In this document: in pieces, positions 25,716-32,599 of the stretch | Layout of the letters: each line of letters begins with the position of its first letter | Position numbering within the stretch: the first letter of the stretch is position 1 | From: Granulicella sp. | GTDB taxonomy: Bacteria > Acidobacteriota > Terriglobia > Terriglobales > Acidobacteriaceae | Length of the DNA: 38,765 nucleotides | Assembly (NCBI GenBank): GCA_025357875.1 | Contig: JANYLK010000010.1 | Span: 1-38,765, forward strand | Direction of reading: 5' to 3' | Program-made: the position numbers and the translations under genes | Notes under the pieces: model-generated | Database searches by the model: none | What the model was told of the DNA's origin: nothing | Seen by the model: the letters and a program-made list of their open reading frames with translations, nothing else

Positions 25716-27368
25716 GTGGTGAGAACTACCCCCAACCCCATCCGCCGGCGTCTGTCCCTCGCAATCCTGCTCAGCGCATGCATCGCAATTCCTGCGTTGT
25801 CCGCCCAGACACCTGCTGTAAACCCCGACTCCGCCGCCGACATTCGCCAGCCCGGCGGCCGCCTCGTCCTCGTTCTCCCCTTCGACAATCGCTCGGGCCA
25901 ATCCAATCTCAGCTGGATCGGTGACTCTTTCCCCTACACCCTCGACCAGCGCCTCACCTCCGCCGGTTTTCTCACCATCGGTCGCGACGACCGAGAGTAC
26001 GCCCTCGAACACCTCGGCCTTCCTTCCGGCTTCCGCCCCAGCCGCGCCACCACGATTCGCATCGCCCAGACCCTCGACGTGGACTTTGTCGTCGTCGGCA
26101 GCTACAACGTCCAGAACGGCCGCATCGAAGTCCAGGCCCAGGTCCTCGAAGTCAATCAGTTCCGCATGTCCCCGCCGCTCGCCGACTCCAGCACTCTAGC
26201 CCGGCTTTTCGACGTCGAGAACGCCATCGCCTGGAAGGTCGCCCAGCGCATGGATCCCCACTTCGCCGTAGCCGAACAGACCTTCCTCTCGGCCGCCGGC
26301 GGAATTCGCCTTAGCTCATTCGAAAATTACATCCGCGGAACCTCCGCACCCACCTCCGACGAGCGCCTCAAGCGCCTCCAGGCCGCCGTCACCGAAACTC
26401 CCGACTACACCCCTGCCCTGCTTGCCCTTGGCAAGGAGCAGTACGCCGCCCGCCAGTACGAAGCTGCCGCCGCCACCCTCGCCAAGGTTCCCACCACCGA
26501 CCGAGTCGCTCTCGAAGCCGGCTTCTACCGCGGCCTCGCCCGCTTCAACATCGCTAAGTATTCCGAAGCCGCGACCGCCTTCGCCTTCGTTGCCACCCGC
26601 CTCCCCCTGCCCGAAGTCGTCAACGATCAGGGCGTAGCCGAAAGCCGTCAGGGCAAAGACGCCGCACCATTATTCCAGCAAGTCATCGCAGCCGACCCCA
26701 ACGACGCCGACTACCATTTCAACCTCGCCGTCGCCCTGCTCGGCCATACCGACATTGCCGGAGCCACCCGCGAAGTTGAGACCGCGCTTAAGCTCCACTC
26801 CGACGACCCCGAGGCCACCGAACTTCTCACCCGCCTCCAGGCCACCCACGGTTCCACGGCGAACCTCAAATCCATCATGAGCGCCGACGGTTTCGACCCT
26901 ACTACCCGCATCCGCCGCACGTGGTCCGAAGCCTCCTTCAGACAGGTAGCTTTTCAGCTCGACCAGATGCGCGCCATCCAGATGGCCACCCTCCCGCCCG
27001 CGCAGCAGGCCGCTCAATATGGTCAGCTCGGCATCCAATACCTTGCCCAAGGCCTCGTCCCCGAAGCCGAGCAGGAGTTTCACTCCGCCCTTACCGCCGA
27101 CCCGAAAAACGCCATTGCCCACGCCGGCCTCGCCCAGGTGCGCGAGCGCAGCGGCTCCCCCGACGACGCCCGCCGCGAGGCGCAAACCTCAATCAAGCTA
27201 TCTCCCAACGTCGCCGCCTACCTGGTGCTCGCCCGCCTCGACCTCCAAGCCAACCAGCTTGCCGCCTCCGCCTCCGACGTAGCCAGCGCCCTCCACCTCG
27301 AACCCGCTAACTCCGCCGCACTTGGCATGAAGAACGCTCTCCAGTTCCGCGGCCAATCCCTCCCCTGA
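25716..27368 (+). CDS. Secreted tetratricopeptide-repeat protein
   Basis: About 550 residues. The GTG at 25716 (or 25719) is chosen because it gives a signal peptide (RRRLSLAILLSACIAIPALS, cleaved at AQT) and lies just after a -10 box; the frame is open further upstream but has no export signal and overlaps the opposite gene. Residues about 40-190 form an alpha/beta domain (LVLVLPFDNRSGQSNLSWIG, TTIRIAQTLDVDFVVVGSYN), similar to the FlgO/TolB-like N-terminal domain seen ahead of TPRs. Residues about 230-540 are TPR units (YTPALLALGKEQYAARQYEA, DPNDADYHFNLAVALLGHTD, PKNAIAHAGLAQVRERSGSP). It is probably a periplasmic scaffold or adaptor. The CRP-like box upstream suggests regulation by a CRP-family protein. 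Confidence 0.82.
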   Translation: MVRTTPNPIRRRLSLAILLSACIAIPALSAQTPAVNPDSAADIRQPGGRLVLVLPFDNRSGQSNLSWIGDSFPYTLDQRLTSAGFLTIGRDDREYALEHLGLPSGFRPSRATTIRIAQTLDVDFVVVGSYNVQNGRIEVQAQVLEVNQFRMSPPLADSSTLARLFDVENAIAWKVAQRMDPHFAVAEQTFLSAAGGIRLSSFENYIRGTSAPTSDERLKRLQAAVTETPDYTPALLALGKEQYAARQYEAAAATLAKVPTTDRVALEAGFYRGLARFNIAKYSEAATAFAFVATRLPLPEVVNDQGVAESRQGKDAAPLFQQVIAADPNDADYHFNLAVALLGHTDIAGATREVETALKLHSDDPEATELLTRLQATHGSTANLKSIMSADGFDPTTRIRRTWSEASFRQVAFQLDQMRAIQMATLPPAQQAAQYGQLGIQYLAQGLVPEAEQEFHSALTADPKNAIAHAGLAQVRERSGSPDDARREAQTSIKLSPNVAAYLVLARLDLQANQLAASASDVASALHLEPANSAALGMKNALQFRGQSLP

Positions 27369-27379
27369 TTCGCATAAAG

Positions 27380-27410
27380 TTGTCATTCTGAGCGCAGCGA
27401 AGAATCCCTG
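27380..27410 (+). repeat. TGTCATTCTGAGCG dispersed repeat
   Basis: TTGTCATTCTGAGCGCAGCG followed by AAGAATCCCTG, immediately after the TPR stop codon. It is nearly identical to the copy at 34046-34073 (CGAAGC in place of CGCAGC). Same strand, same kind of position after a gene end. No transposase is associated. Confidence 0.75.
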
Positions 27411-27517
27411 TATTTGTCTTCCTCCGCCAACCCAACTTCTGCCGTATGGTTAAGGCGCGGCTCAAACCGCAGAGGTGCAGCCCTTGCTTTTCCTTCCTGG
27501 TTCCCCGCAAAACGTTC

Positions 27518-27556
27518 GGGTGCCCCATCCTTCACGCCTTTGCGAAGGGTGGGACG
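27518..27556. repeat. GGGTGCCCCAT palindromic repeat at the 5' end of the NfeD protease gene
   Basis: GGGTGCCCCATCCTTCACGC pairs with GCGAAGGGTGGGAC across a four-base loop (CTTT), with one bulge. The only plausible GTG start of the next gene (27520) lies inside it, so the repeat supplies the first codons. Confidence 0.65.
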
Positions 27557-28839
27557 TAATACGCTCACTGACCGTCGTCCTCTTCCTCCTCACCCTCTTC
27601 GCCACCGCATCCGCCGCCCAATCCCCCATAGTCCTCAAACTCACCATCCACGACACCATCCAGCCCATCACCGCCGAATACCTCAAGCACGGCCTTGACG
27701 AAGCCGCTTCCCGCCACGCCGCCGCCGTCCTCATCTCCATGGGAACCCCCGGCGGTCTGCTTGAATCCACCCGCGAGATGGTCGCCGACATTGAAGCCTC
27801 CTCCGTCCCAGTAATCCTCTTCATCGAACCCTCCGGCAGCCGCGCAGGCTCCGCAGGCTTCTACCTGCTCGAGTCCGCCGACATAGCCGCCATGGCTCCC
27901 GGAACCAACGCCGGAGCCGCTCACCCCATCATCGAAGGCAAGACGATGGACCCAGTCCTCAAAGAAAAAATTGAGAACGATGCCGCCGCCTTCCTGCGTT
28001 CCTACACCACCGTCCGTGGCCGAGACTCCGCCGCCGCCGAAGACGCCGTCCGCAACTCAAAGTCCTACAGCGAATCCGAAGCCCTCAAACTCCACCTCAT
28101 CGACCTCGTAGCGCCCAACGACGAAGAACTCCTAGCCGCGCTCGACGGACGCACTATCAAGCGTTTCACCGGCGCCAGCCAAACGCTCCATCTAGCCCAC
28201 GCCACCATCGTCTCCATGCCGCCGTCCATGCGCGAGCGCCTGCTCACCCGCCTCACCAGCCCCGACCTGGACGTCCTCCTGCTGGTGTGTGGAGGCCTGC
28301 TCATCTACCTCGAATTCAACGTCCCCGGCACAATCGTTCCCGGCGCGCTAGGTACGCTGTTGATCCTGCTCGCCATCTTCGGACTTAACCTTCTGCCCGT
28401 CCAGCACACCGCGATCCTGCTCCTCTTCGCCGCGATCGCCCTCATGGTCCTCGAAGCAAAATTCGCCAGCCACGGAGTCCTCGGAATCGCCGGCGTTTTC
28501 TGCCTCGTCTTCGGCCTCGCCACCCTCGTCGATGGTCCCACCCCAGAGATGCGCGTCCACTTCGGAGTAGCCGCCGGAGCAGGAGTAGGCTTTGGCATCA
28601 TTACCTTCGGTCTCGCATGGATCGCCTTCAAAGCCCGCCAAGCCAAGCGCCTCACTGGCCCCCAAGCCATGCTAGGCCACGCCGCCATCGCCATCACCGC
28701 CCTGGCCCCCAACGGTCAGGTAGAAGTCCGCGGCGAAATCTGGCAAGCCACCCTCCCACCCAACGCCCCACCCATCCCCGCCGGCACCCCAGTAACCGTC
28801 CGCGCCATCCACAACCTAACCCTGACTGTCGCCCCGTAG
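27520..28839 (+). CDS. Full-length NfeD-type membrane serine protease (ClpP-class)
   Basis: About 439 residues. A signal helix (RSLTVVLFLLTLFATASAAQ) is followed by a ClpP-like protease domain: HAAAVLISMGTPGGLLESTR, then SGSRAGSAGFYLLESADIAA with the catalytic-serine region, MAPGTNAGAAHPI, and KIENDAAAFLRSYTTVRGRD, which supplies the lysine side of the Ser-Lys dyad region. Four or so membrane helices (VLLLVCGGLLIYLEFNVPG, LGTLLILLAIFGLNLL, HTAILLLFAAIALMVLEAK, GAGVGFGIITFGLAWIAFK) precede a C-terminal OB-fold domain ending VRAIHNLTLTVAP. Long NfeD proteins are thought to cleave membrane-associated hydrophobic peptides such as stomatin tails. The start is uncertain: no ATG precedes the signal helix, and GTG 27520 lies in a repeat. 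There is no flotillin beside it. Confidence 0.87.
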   Translation: MPHPSRLCEGWDVIRSLTVVLFLLTLFATASAAQSPIVLKLTIHDTIQPITAEYLKHGLDEAASRHAAAVLISMGTPGGLLESTREMVADIEASSVPVILFIEPSGSRAGSAGFYLLESADIAAMAPGTNAGAAHPIIEGKTMDPVLKEKIENDAAAFLRSYTTVRGRDSAAAEDAVRNSKSYSESEALKLHLIDLVAPNDEELLAALDGRTIKRFTGASQTLHLAHATIVSMPPSMRERLLTRLTSPDLDVLLLVCGGLLIYLEFNVPGTIVPGALGTLLILLAIFGLNLLPVQHTAILLLFAAIALMVLEAKFASHGVLGIAGVFCLVFGLATLVDGPTPEMRVHFGVAAGAGVGFGIITFGLAWIAFKARQAKRLTGPQAMLGHAAIAITALAPNGQVEVRGEIWQATLPPNAPPIPAGTPVTVRAIHNLTLTVAP

Positions 28840-28849
28840 TCTCAACATC

Positions 28850-28893
28850 GGGTGCCCCATCCTCGGCGCGGTCTTATCGCGACAGGGTGGGGT
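28850..28893. repeat. GGGTGCCCCAT-type repeat
   Basis: GGGTGCCCCATCCTCGGCGC and, 24 bases on, CAGGGTGGGGT. CCCCA.CC pairs with GG.TGGGG and the middle has GTC...CGAC. Degenerate member of the family, just after the NfeD protease stop. Confidence 0.6.
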
Positions 28894-28975
28894 ATCGAGC
28901 GAAGCTCGACCGCTTTCTTTCAGCTCCATCACAAATCACTGCACAATAATCTCACTCGCCGGGTGCCGGGTGCGC

Positions 28976-29020
28976 AGCCGGGTGCCCCATTCATGACAGT
29001 CCCACCGTCATGAGTGGGGT
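28976..29020. repeat. GGGTGCCCCAT palindromic repeat (best hairpin)
   Basis: CCCCATTCATGAC (28985-28997) and GTCATGAGTGGGG (29007-29019) form a 13-pair stem with one wobble around a nine-base loop, AGTCCCACC. Same layout as the copy inside the glycosyltransferase gene. It follows a partial duplication of the leader (GCCGGGTGCCGGGTGCGCAG). Confidence 0.8.
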
Positions 29021-29072
29021 CGCAGTTATTCCCATGTGAAGAGATCCGTACCCACATCTCCACAGGAATACC

Positions 29073-29102
29073 TTGACACCCTGCTCATAATTAATCATGA
29101 GC
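29073..29102 (+). promoter_or_regulatory. TTGACA with overlapping operator-like palindrome
   Basis: A perfect -35 hexamer TTGACA (29073-29078) is followed by a 20-base near-palindrome, GCTCAT-AATTAATC-ATGAGC (29083-29102), only two off-centre positions failing to match. This is the layout of a repressor-controlled promoter. No clear -10 at 17 bases was seen and no intact gene follows on the plus strand. Confidence 0.45.
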
Positions 29103-29439
29103 TAAGCAGCACACAGCGTCGTGTCCAAGCCGCACCGGACCGGACCTGGAGCCAACCAAGCTCAGGGTGAGTGGGGAAAATAATGAAGCGTTGTAACGGT
29201 GTATGCCCGACCCAAAAATCGGCGGCCAATCGTCTATTTACGGTCTATTTCAGCATCAATCGCCTGACGACCCCAAGGAGTGTGGTTAGCCGTATACAAC
29301 CCGAAATAAGCCCTCCAGAATGTGTAGGAAACTGTGGCTATCCGTACACGCACAAAAACAAACCCCTCAGTATCAACACCTTCGACTTAATACCCCGGGG
29401 TGTCTCGGAATCCTACCCTTCATGCCTATCGGCAAGCAG
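29103..29439. other. Gene-poor stretch before rimO
   Basis: Lower GC than the surroundings. The plus strand has a 99-codon frame from 29171 (MGKIMKRCNGVCPTQKSAAN) that runs into the 3' end of rimO on the opposite strand and shows no family, ribosome site or coding bias. Probably non-coding or the relic of a gene once controlled by the palindrome at 29083. Confidence 0.4.
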
Positions 29440-31059
29440 CTACTCGATAATCCGAGCCACCACATCGTAATCGTGCGACTCGGTAATCTCCGCCCGGTAA
29501 AAGGTCCCCGGCACCAGCACTTCATGCATCCCAAAATCGTTGATCAGCACTTTACCATCGATCTCCGGAGCATGCAGCGAAGTCCGTCCCTGCCACAGCA
29601 GTTCCGTCTCTTCACTCTCGCCCTCAACCAGCAGATCGACCTCGCGCCCGACCCACTCCGCCTTCGCCCGCGCGCTGATCTTTTGTTGCAACTTCATCAG
29701 CCTCCGTCGCCGAGCCTCAATCGTTCGCTTCGGAACTTTCAACTCAGCGCCAAGTTCGAACGCCGCAGCACCCTCTTCATCCGAGTACGAAAACACGCCC
29801 AGCCAATCAATCTTCGCCGCCGTGACGAAATCGCAAAGCTGCGCAAAATCCTCATCCGTCTCACCCGGAAACCCAACGATAAAACTAGTCCGCAGGACGA
29901 TCCCCGGCACGGTAGCCCGAGCCTTCTCAATCAGCCGCAGAAACACATTAGCCGTTCCACCGCGCTTCATCCGTTTCAGCACGCTCGGCGAAGCATGTTG
30001 CAGCGGTACATCCAGATACTTTGCGATCGTGTCATGCCGCGCAATCGTCTCCAGCAGCCGCGTCGTGATTTTGTTCGGATATGCATACAGAAATCGCAGC
30101 CACTTCAACCCCGGCAACACAGCCAGCGAGTCCAGCAGAGTGCTCAAGCCTTCCTTCAGCCCAAGATCTTCGCCATAGCAAGTTGTATCCTGCCCAATCA
30201 GCGTAATCTCGCGCACACCCCGCGCAATCAAATTCTCCGCCTCAGCGACAATCGACTCCAACCGTCGCGAACGAAACTTCCCACGCAGTTGCGGAATGAT
30301 GCAGAAGCTGCACGGATGATCACAGCCCTCCGCAATCTTGATATAAGCCGACGACTTCGGAGTAGTCAGAATCCGGGGCGTGAACTCCGAATACAAATAC
30401 TCCGGCAGCGCAGCTGTAGCCCCATCCCAATGCTCCCGCGAAAACCGCCCCTGCTGCTCGCGCAAATCACCCTCAGCCCGCGAAGACTTTGCGTCCAGCG
30501 AACCGCTTTGCCCCGCAGTCCTGGAAATCTCCACCTGCGCCCCAACTTCATTCGGATGAGAATGCTGGTGCACCGCGCTGGGAGCCCGACTTACCAAAAT
30601 ATTAAACAGCGACGCACTGTCCATCGGCGAAACGGGCGCGCTCAATCCAGCTGCCTCGAGAATCGCCTCCAGCTCCCCAGTCCCAACCACCGCATCGACC
30701 TCGGGAATGTTCCTGCGAATCTCGTCGCGATACCGTTCCACCAGGCACCCTGCAACGATCAGCCGTCGCGCCTTGCCCCCATTCGCAACCTTATGCTGCA
30801 CCATCTCCAGAATCGTGTTTACCGACTCCTGCTTAGCCGAGTCGATAAAGCTGCAGGTATTCACCACCAGTATCTCGGCGTCTTCGGCGCGAGCCGTCAA
30901 CTCGCCGCCGGCGCGGTCGAGCAGCCCCATCATTACCTCGGAGTCCACCAGATTCTTCGGGCATCCCAGAGACACGAAACCAATAGTCGGCCGCAAGGAG
31001 AGCGGCTGCAGGCCATCTACGGAAGTTTCGCGGGATGCATCAAGAACCGAAGGAGGCAC
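29440..31059 (-). CDS. rimO: Ribosomal protein S12 methylthiotransferase
   Basis: A radical-SAM enzyme that methylthiolates an aspartate of ribosomal protein S12. The N-terminal MTTase domain has the three cluster cysteines: C33 in VSLGCPKNLVDSE, VVNTCSFIDSAK and IVAGCLVERY. The radical-SAM triad is in IAEGCDHPCSFCIIPQLRGK, followed by YGEDLGLKEG, LRFLYAYPNKI and VPLQHASPSVLKRM. A TRAM domain ends the protein (EWVGREVDLLVEGESEETEL). At 539 residues it is nearly 100 longer than the E. coli enzyme (about 440), mainly because of a polar insert at about residues 155-220 (HQHSHPNEVGAQVEISR...) between the first two domains. The start is GTG at 31059; no clear ribosome site was found. Last gene of a minus-strand run with the YtxH and coiled-coil genes. 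Confidence 0.96.
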   Translation of the reverse strand: MPPSVLDASRETSVDGLQPLSLRPTIGFVSLGCPKNLVDSEVMMGLLDRAGGELTARAEDAEILVVNTCSFIDSAKQESVNTILEMVQHKVANGGKARRLIVAGCLVERYRDEIRRNIPEVDAVVGTGELEAILEAAGLSAPVSPMDSASLFNILVSRAPSAVHQHSHPNEVGAQVEISRTAGQSGSLDAKSSRAEGDLREQQGRFSREHWDGATAALPEYLYSEFTPRILTTPKSSAYIKIAEGCDHPCSFCIIPQLRGKFRSRRLESIVAEAENLIARGVREITLIGQDTTCYGEDLGLKEGLSTLLDSLAVLPGLKWLRFLYAYPNKITTRLLETIARHDTIAKYLDVPLQHASPSVLKRMKRGGTANVFLRLIEKARATVPGIVLRTSFIVGFPGETDEDFAQLCDFVTAAKIDWLGVFSYSDEEGAAAFELGAELKVPKRTIEARRRRLMKLQQKISARAKAEWVGREVDLLVEGESEETELLWQGRTSLHAPEIDGKVLINDFGMHEVLVPGTFYRAEITESHDYDVVARIIE

Positions 31060-31100
31060 ACCCCATTTTAGCAGTCAAGCAGTCGATCCCGTCCTCAGTT

Positions 31101-31691
31101 CTAGGATCGACTCCCAAACGGTGTCCGATCCACCATCGACTTCGCTTTCGCCAACAATCCCTCGCCCAAAAACTTCGCCTGCGTCACAATCTCCGCAATT
31201 TTCTGCGCCGGTACCCGAATGCCGTGACTGATAGTCTCAACGACTTCGGCCGTTGTAGTCAGCGCTGCCGAAACCATCCCGTCGACGCGCGCCACTTGCC
31301 TTTGTGCGCGCAGATTCGCGTCCGACACCGTAACTTCAACCCGCTGCATTGCCCCACGCGCAACCCTGCTCGTCTCCATCAGGGTGTCGCTCGTCTTCAC
31401 CAGGTTATCTGCGATCACCTTAATTTTGGGAGCAGATTCCTGCAGCAACACCCGACTCGTCTTGCTGATCTCCATTACTTCATCGAGCAGCGGTAAAAAT
31501 TTGGTCTTCAGCTCCGCCGCGGTCGCGCCAAGTTCTTTGATCGTCTTCACGGCTGCAACGGCAATCGCGACCATAACGATCGCCATAATTGCCATGGCTA
31601 CCGCCAGTAACCCTATAAAAATAATGATCAGGTGCCGGTTGCCGCCCGGATCCAAATCCTGCAGCCACATCGCTGTAAACATCGTTGCCAT
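31101..31691 (-). CDS. Single-TM coiled-coil envelope protein (DUF948-like)
   Basis: About 196 residues from ATG 31691 (MATMFTAMWLQDLDPGGNRH, GGAG upstream). One long hydrophobic helix (LIIIFIGLLAVAMAIMAIVM and on to about residue 45) is followed by a long soluble helix (VKTIKELGATAAELKTKFLP, then VMEISKTSRVLLQESAPKIK and LVKTSDTLMETSRVARGAMQ), a pattern like DUF948/methyl-accepting-type helical stalks. Conserved catalytic residues are absent. Earlier in-frame starts at 31742 and 31802 exist but add a polar stretch with no support. It lies 116 bases after the YtxH gene and 41 bases before rimO. The link to the envelope is inferred from topology. Confidence 0.78.
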   Translation of the reverse strand: MATMFTAMWLQDLDPGGNRHLIIIFIGLLAVAMAIMAIVMVAIAVAAVKTIKELGATAAELKTKFLPLLDEVMEISKTSRVLLQESAPKIKVIADNLVKTSDTLMETSRVARGAMQRVEVTVSDANLRAQRQVARVDGMVSAALTTTAEVVETISHGIRVPAQKIAEIVTQAKFLGEGLLAKAKSMVDRTPFGSRS

Positions 31692-31807
31692 TTTGAATCG
31701 GTCTCCAGTTCTATCGACGTCAAACTCCGGCCCATCATTCATTGCTTTCAGAGCGGTGCGCGGTCGACGCCATCGCGACGTCGCCGCGCTGCCTTGTACC
31801 AACCCAG

Positions 31808-32251
31808 CTATACCGGGTTATCGACCGTCGTGTTCTGATAAGCGTCTTTGCCTGCTTCTACCGCGGCGCCAACTTTGGCCTGCTGTTCGTTCACCACGCC
31901 TTTGCCCTTTTCAACATACTGCGTCCACTGAGTGCGGCCCTTCTCGTAATACTCGCGGCCCTTGTCGACCGAATCCTTCGCTTGCTGCTTACCCTGTTCG
32001 ACCAGATCGGCGGCCTTATGCTTGCCCTGCTCGACATACTGTTTGCCCTGCTCAACATATTCGCCGGCCCGCTGCTTGCCTTGCTCAACCAACTCGGCTG
32101 CCTTGTCTCTCGCCTGGAGCGCCCCGCTCGCCAGGTCCTCACGCGTCTCTTTGCCAGCCTTCGGCGCATACAACACCCCAACTAGAGTGCCGATCCCAAG
32201 TCCCGCCATAAACCATGCCAGCCCGCTTGTTCCGCCATCATTCTCAGCCAT
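31808..32251 (-). CDS. YtxH-domain protein with amphipathic repeats
   Basis: A 147-residue small membrane-anchored protein. The glycine-rich N-terminal helix (LAWFMAGLGIGTLVGVLYAP) followed by KAGKETREDL is the YtxH signature. Residues about 50-130 carry a repeating amphipathic motif, VEQGKQ/VEKGKG with seven- or eleven-residue spacing (VEQGKQRAGEY, VEQGKQY, VEQGKHKAADL, VEQGKQQAKDS, VDKGREYYEKG), reminiscent of LEA or apolipoprotein helices. YtxH proteins are often induced by stress, and their function is poorly defined. First gene in the minus-strand run toward rimO. No terminator was seen between it and the next gene. Confidence 0.88.
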   Translation of the reverse strand: MAENDGGTSGLAWFMAGLGIGTLVGVLYAPKAGKETREDLASGALQARDKAAELVEQGKQRAGEYVEQGKQYVEQGKHKAADLVEQGKQQAKDSVDKGREYYEKGRTQWTQYVEKGKGVVNEQQAKVGAAVEAGKDAYQNTTVDNPV

Positions 32252-32599
32252 TGTCTTCTCCTGTCAACTTCAGTTTGTGCGAGAGCAGTTCGCCTCTCGC
32301 GATTCGAATTCTTCTGGAATGTACCACCATCCGCAATCATATGTCCGGTACGGCTATCCCGCCAACGTACTGACATTTACGCTCAAAGTACCGTTGGAAA
32401 GATGCGATGTGCCATGATTAGGTTGCGCAGGAACCGTATTTGCTGCCCTGGAATGGGCAATCACCAGTTTCCACATCGATTTTCTCCGCCCGAAGGCATC
32501 CAATGAGTAGAGAGGCACGCCAGCCATTTTCGAAATCGCAATCCCCTCGACTCGCCGCACGAGTAAAATGCAGCCATTCAACCGCATGAAAGGGAACAC
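32252..32599. other. Divergent gap between YtxH and BON-domain genes
   Basis: 348 bases without a supported gene. It must hold the promoters of both divergent genes, but no convincing -35/-10 pair or operator was found. The only clear element is the ribosome site AAAGGGA just ahead of the BON-domain start. Confidence 0.5.

Noticed and set aside
29171..29470. 99-codon plus-strand frame before rimO as a gene
   Set aside because: No ribosome site or family, lower coding bias, and overlap with the 3' end of rimO.
29320..31071. 583-codon plus-strand frame opposite rimO
   Set aside because: Arg/Pro/Gln-rich translation without domains; rimO on the other strand has all family motifs.
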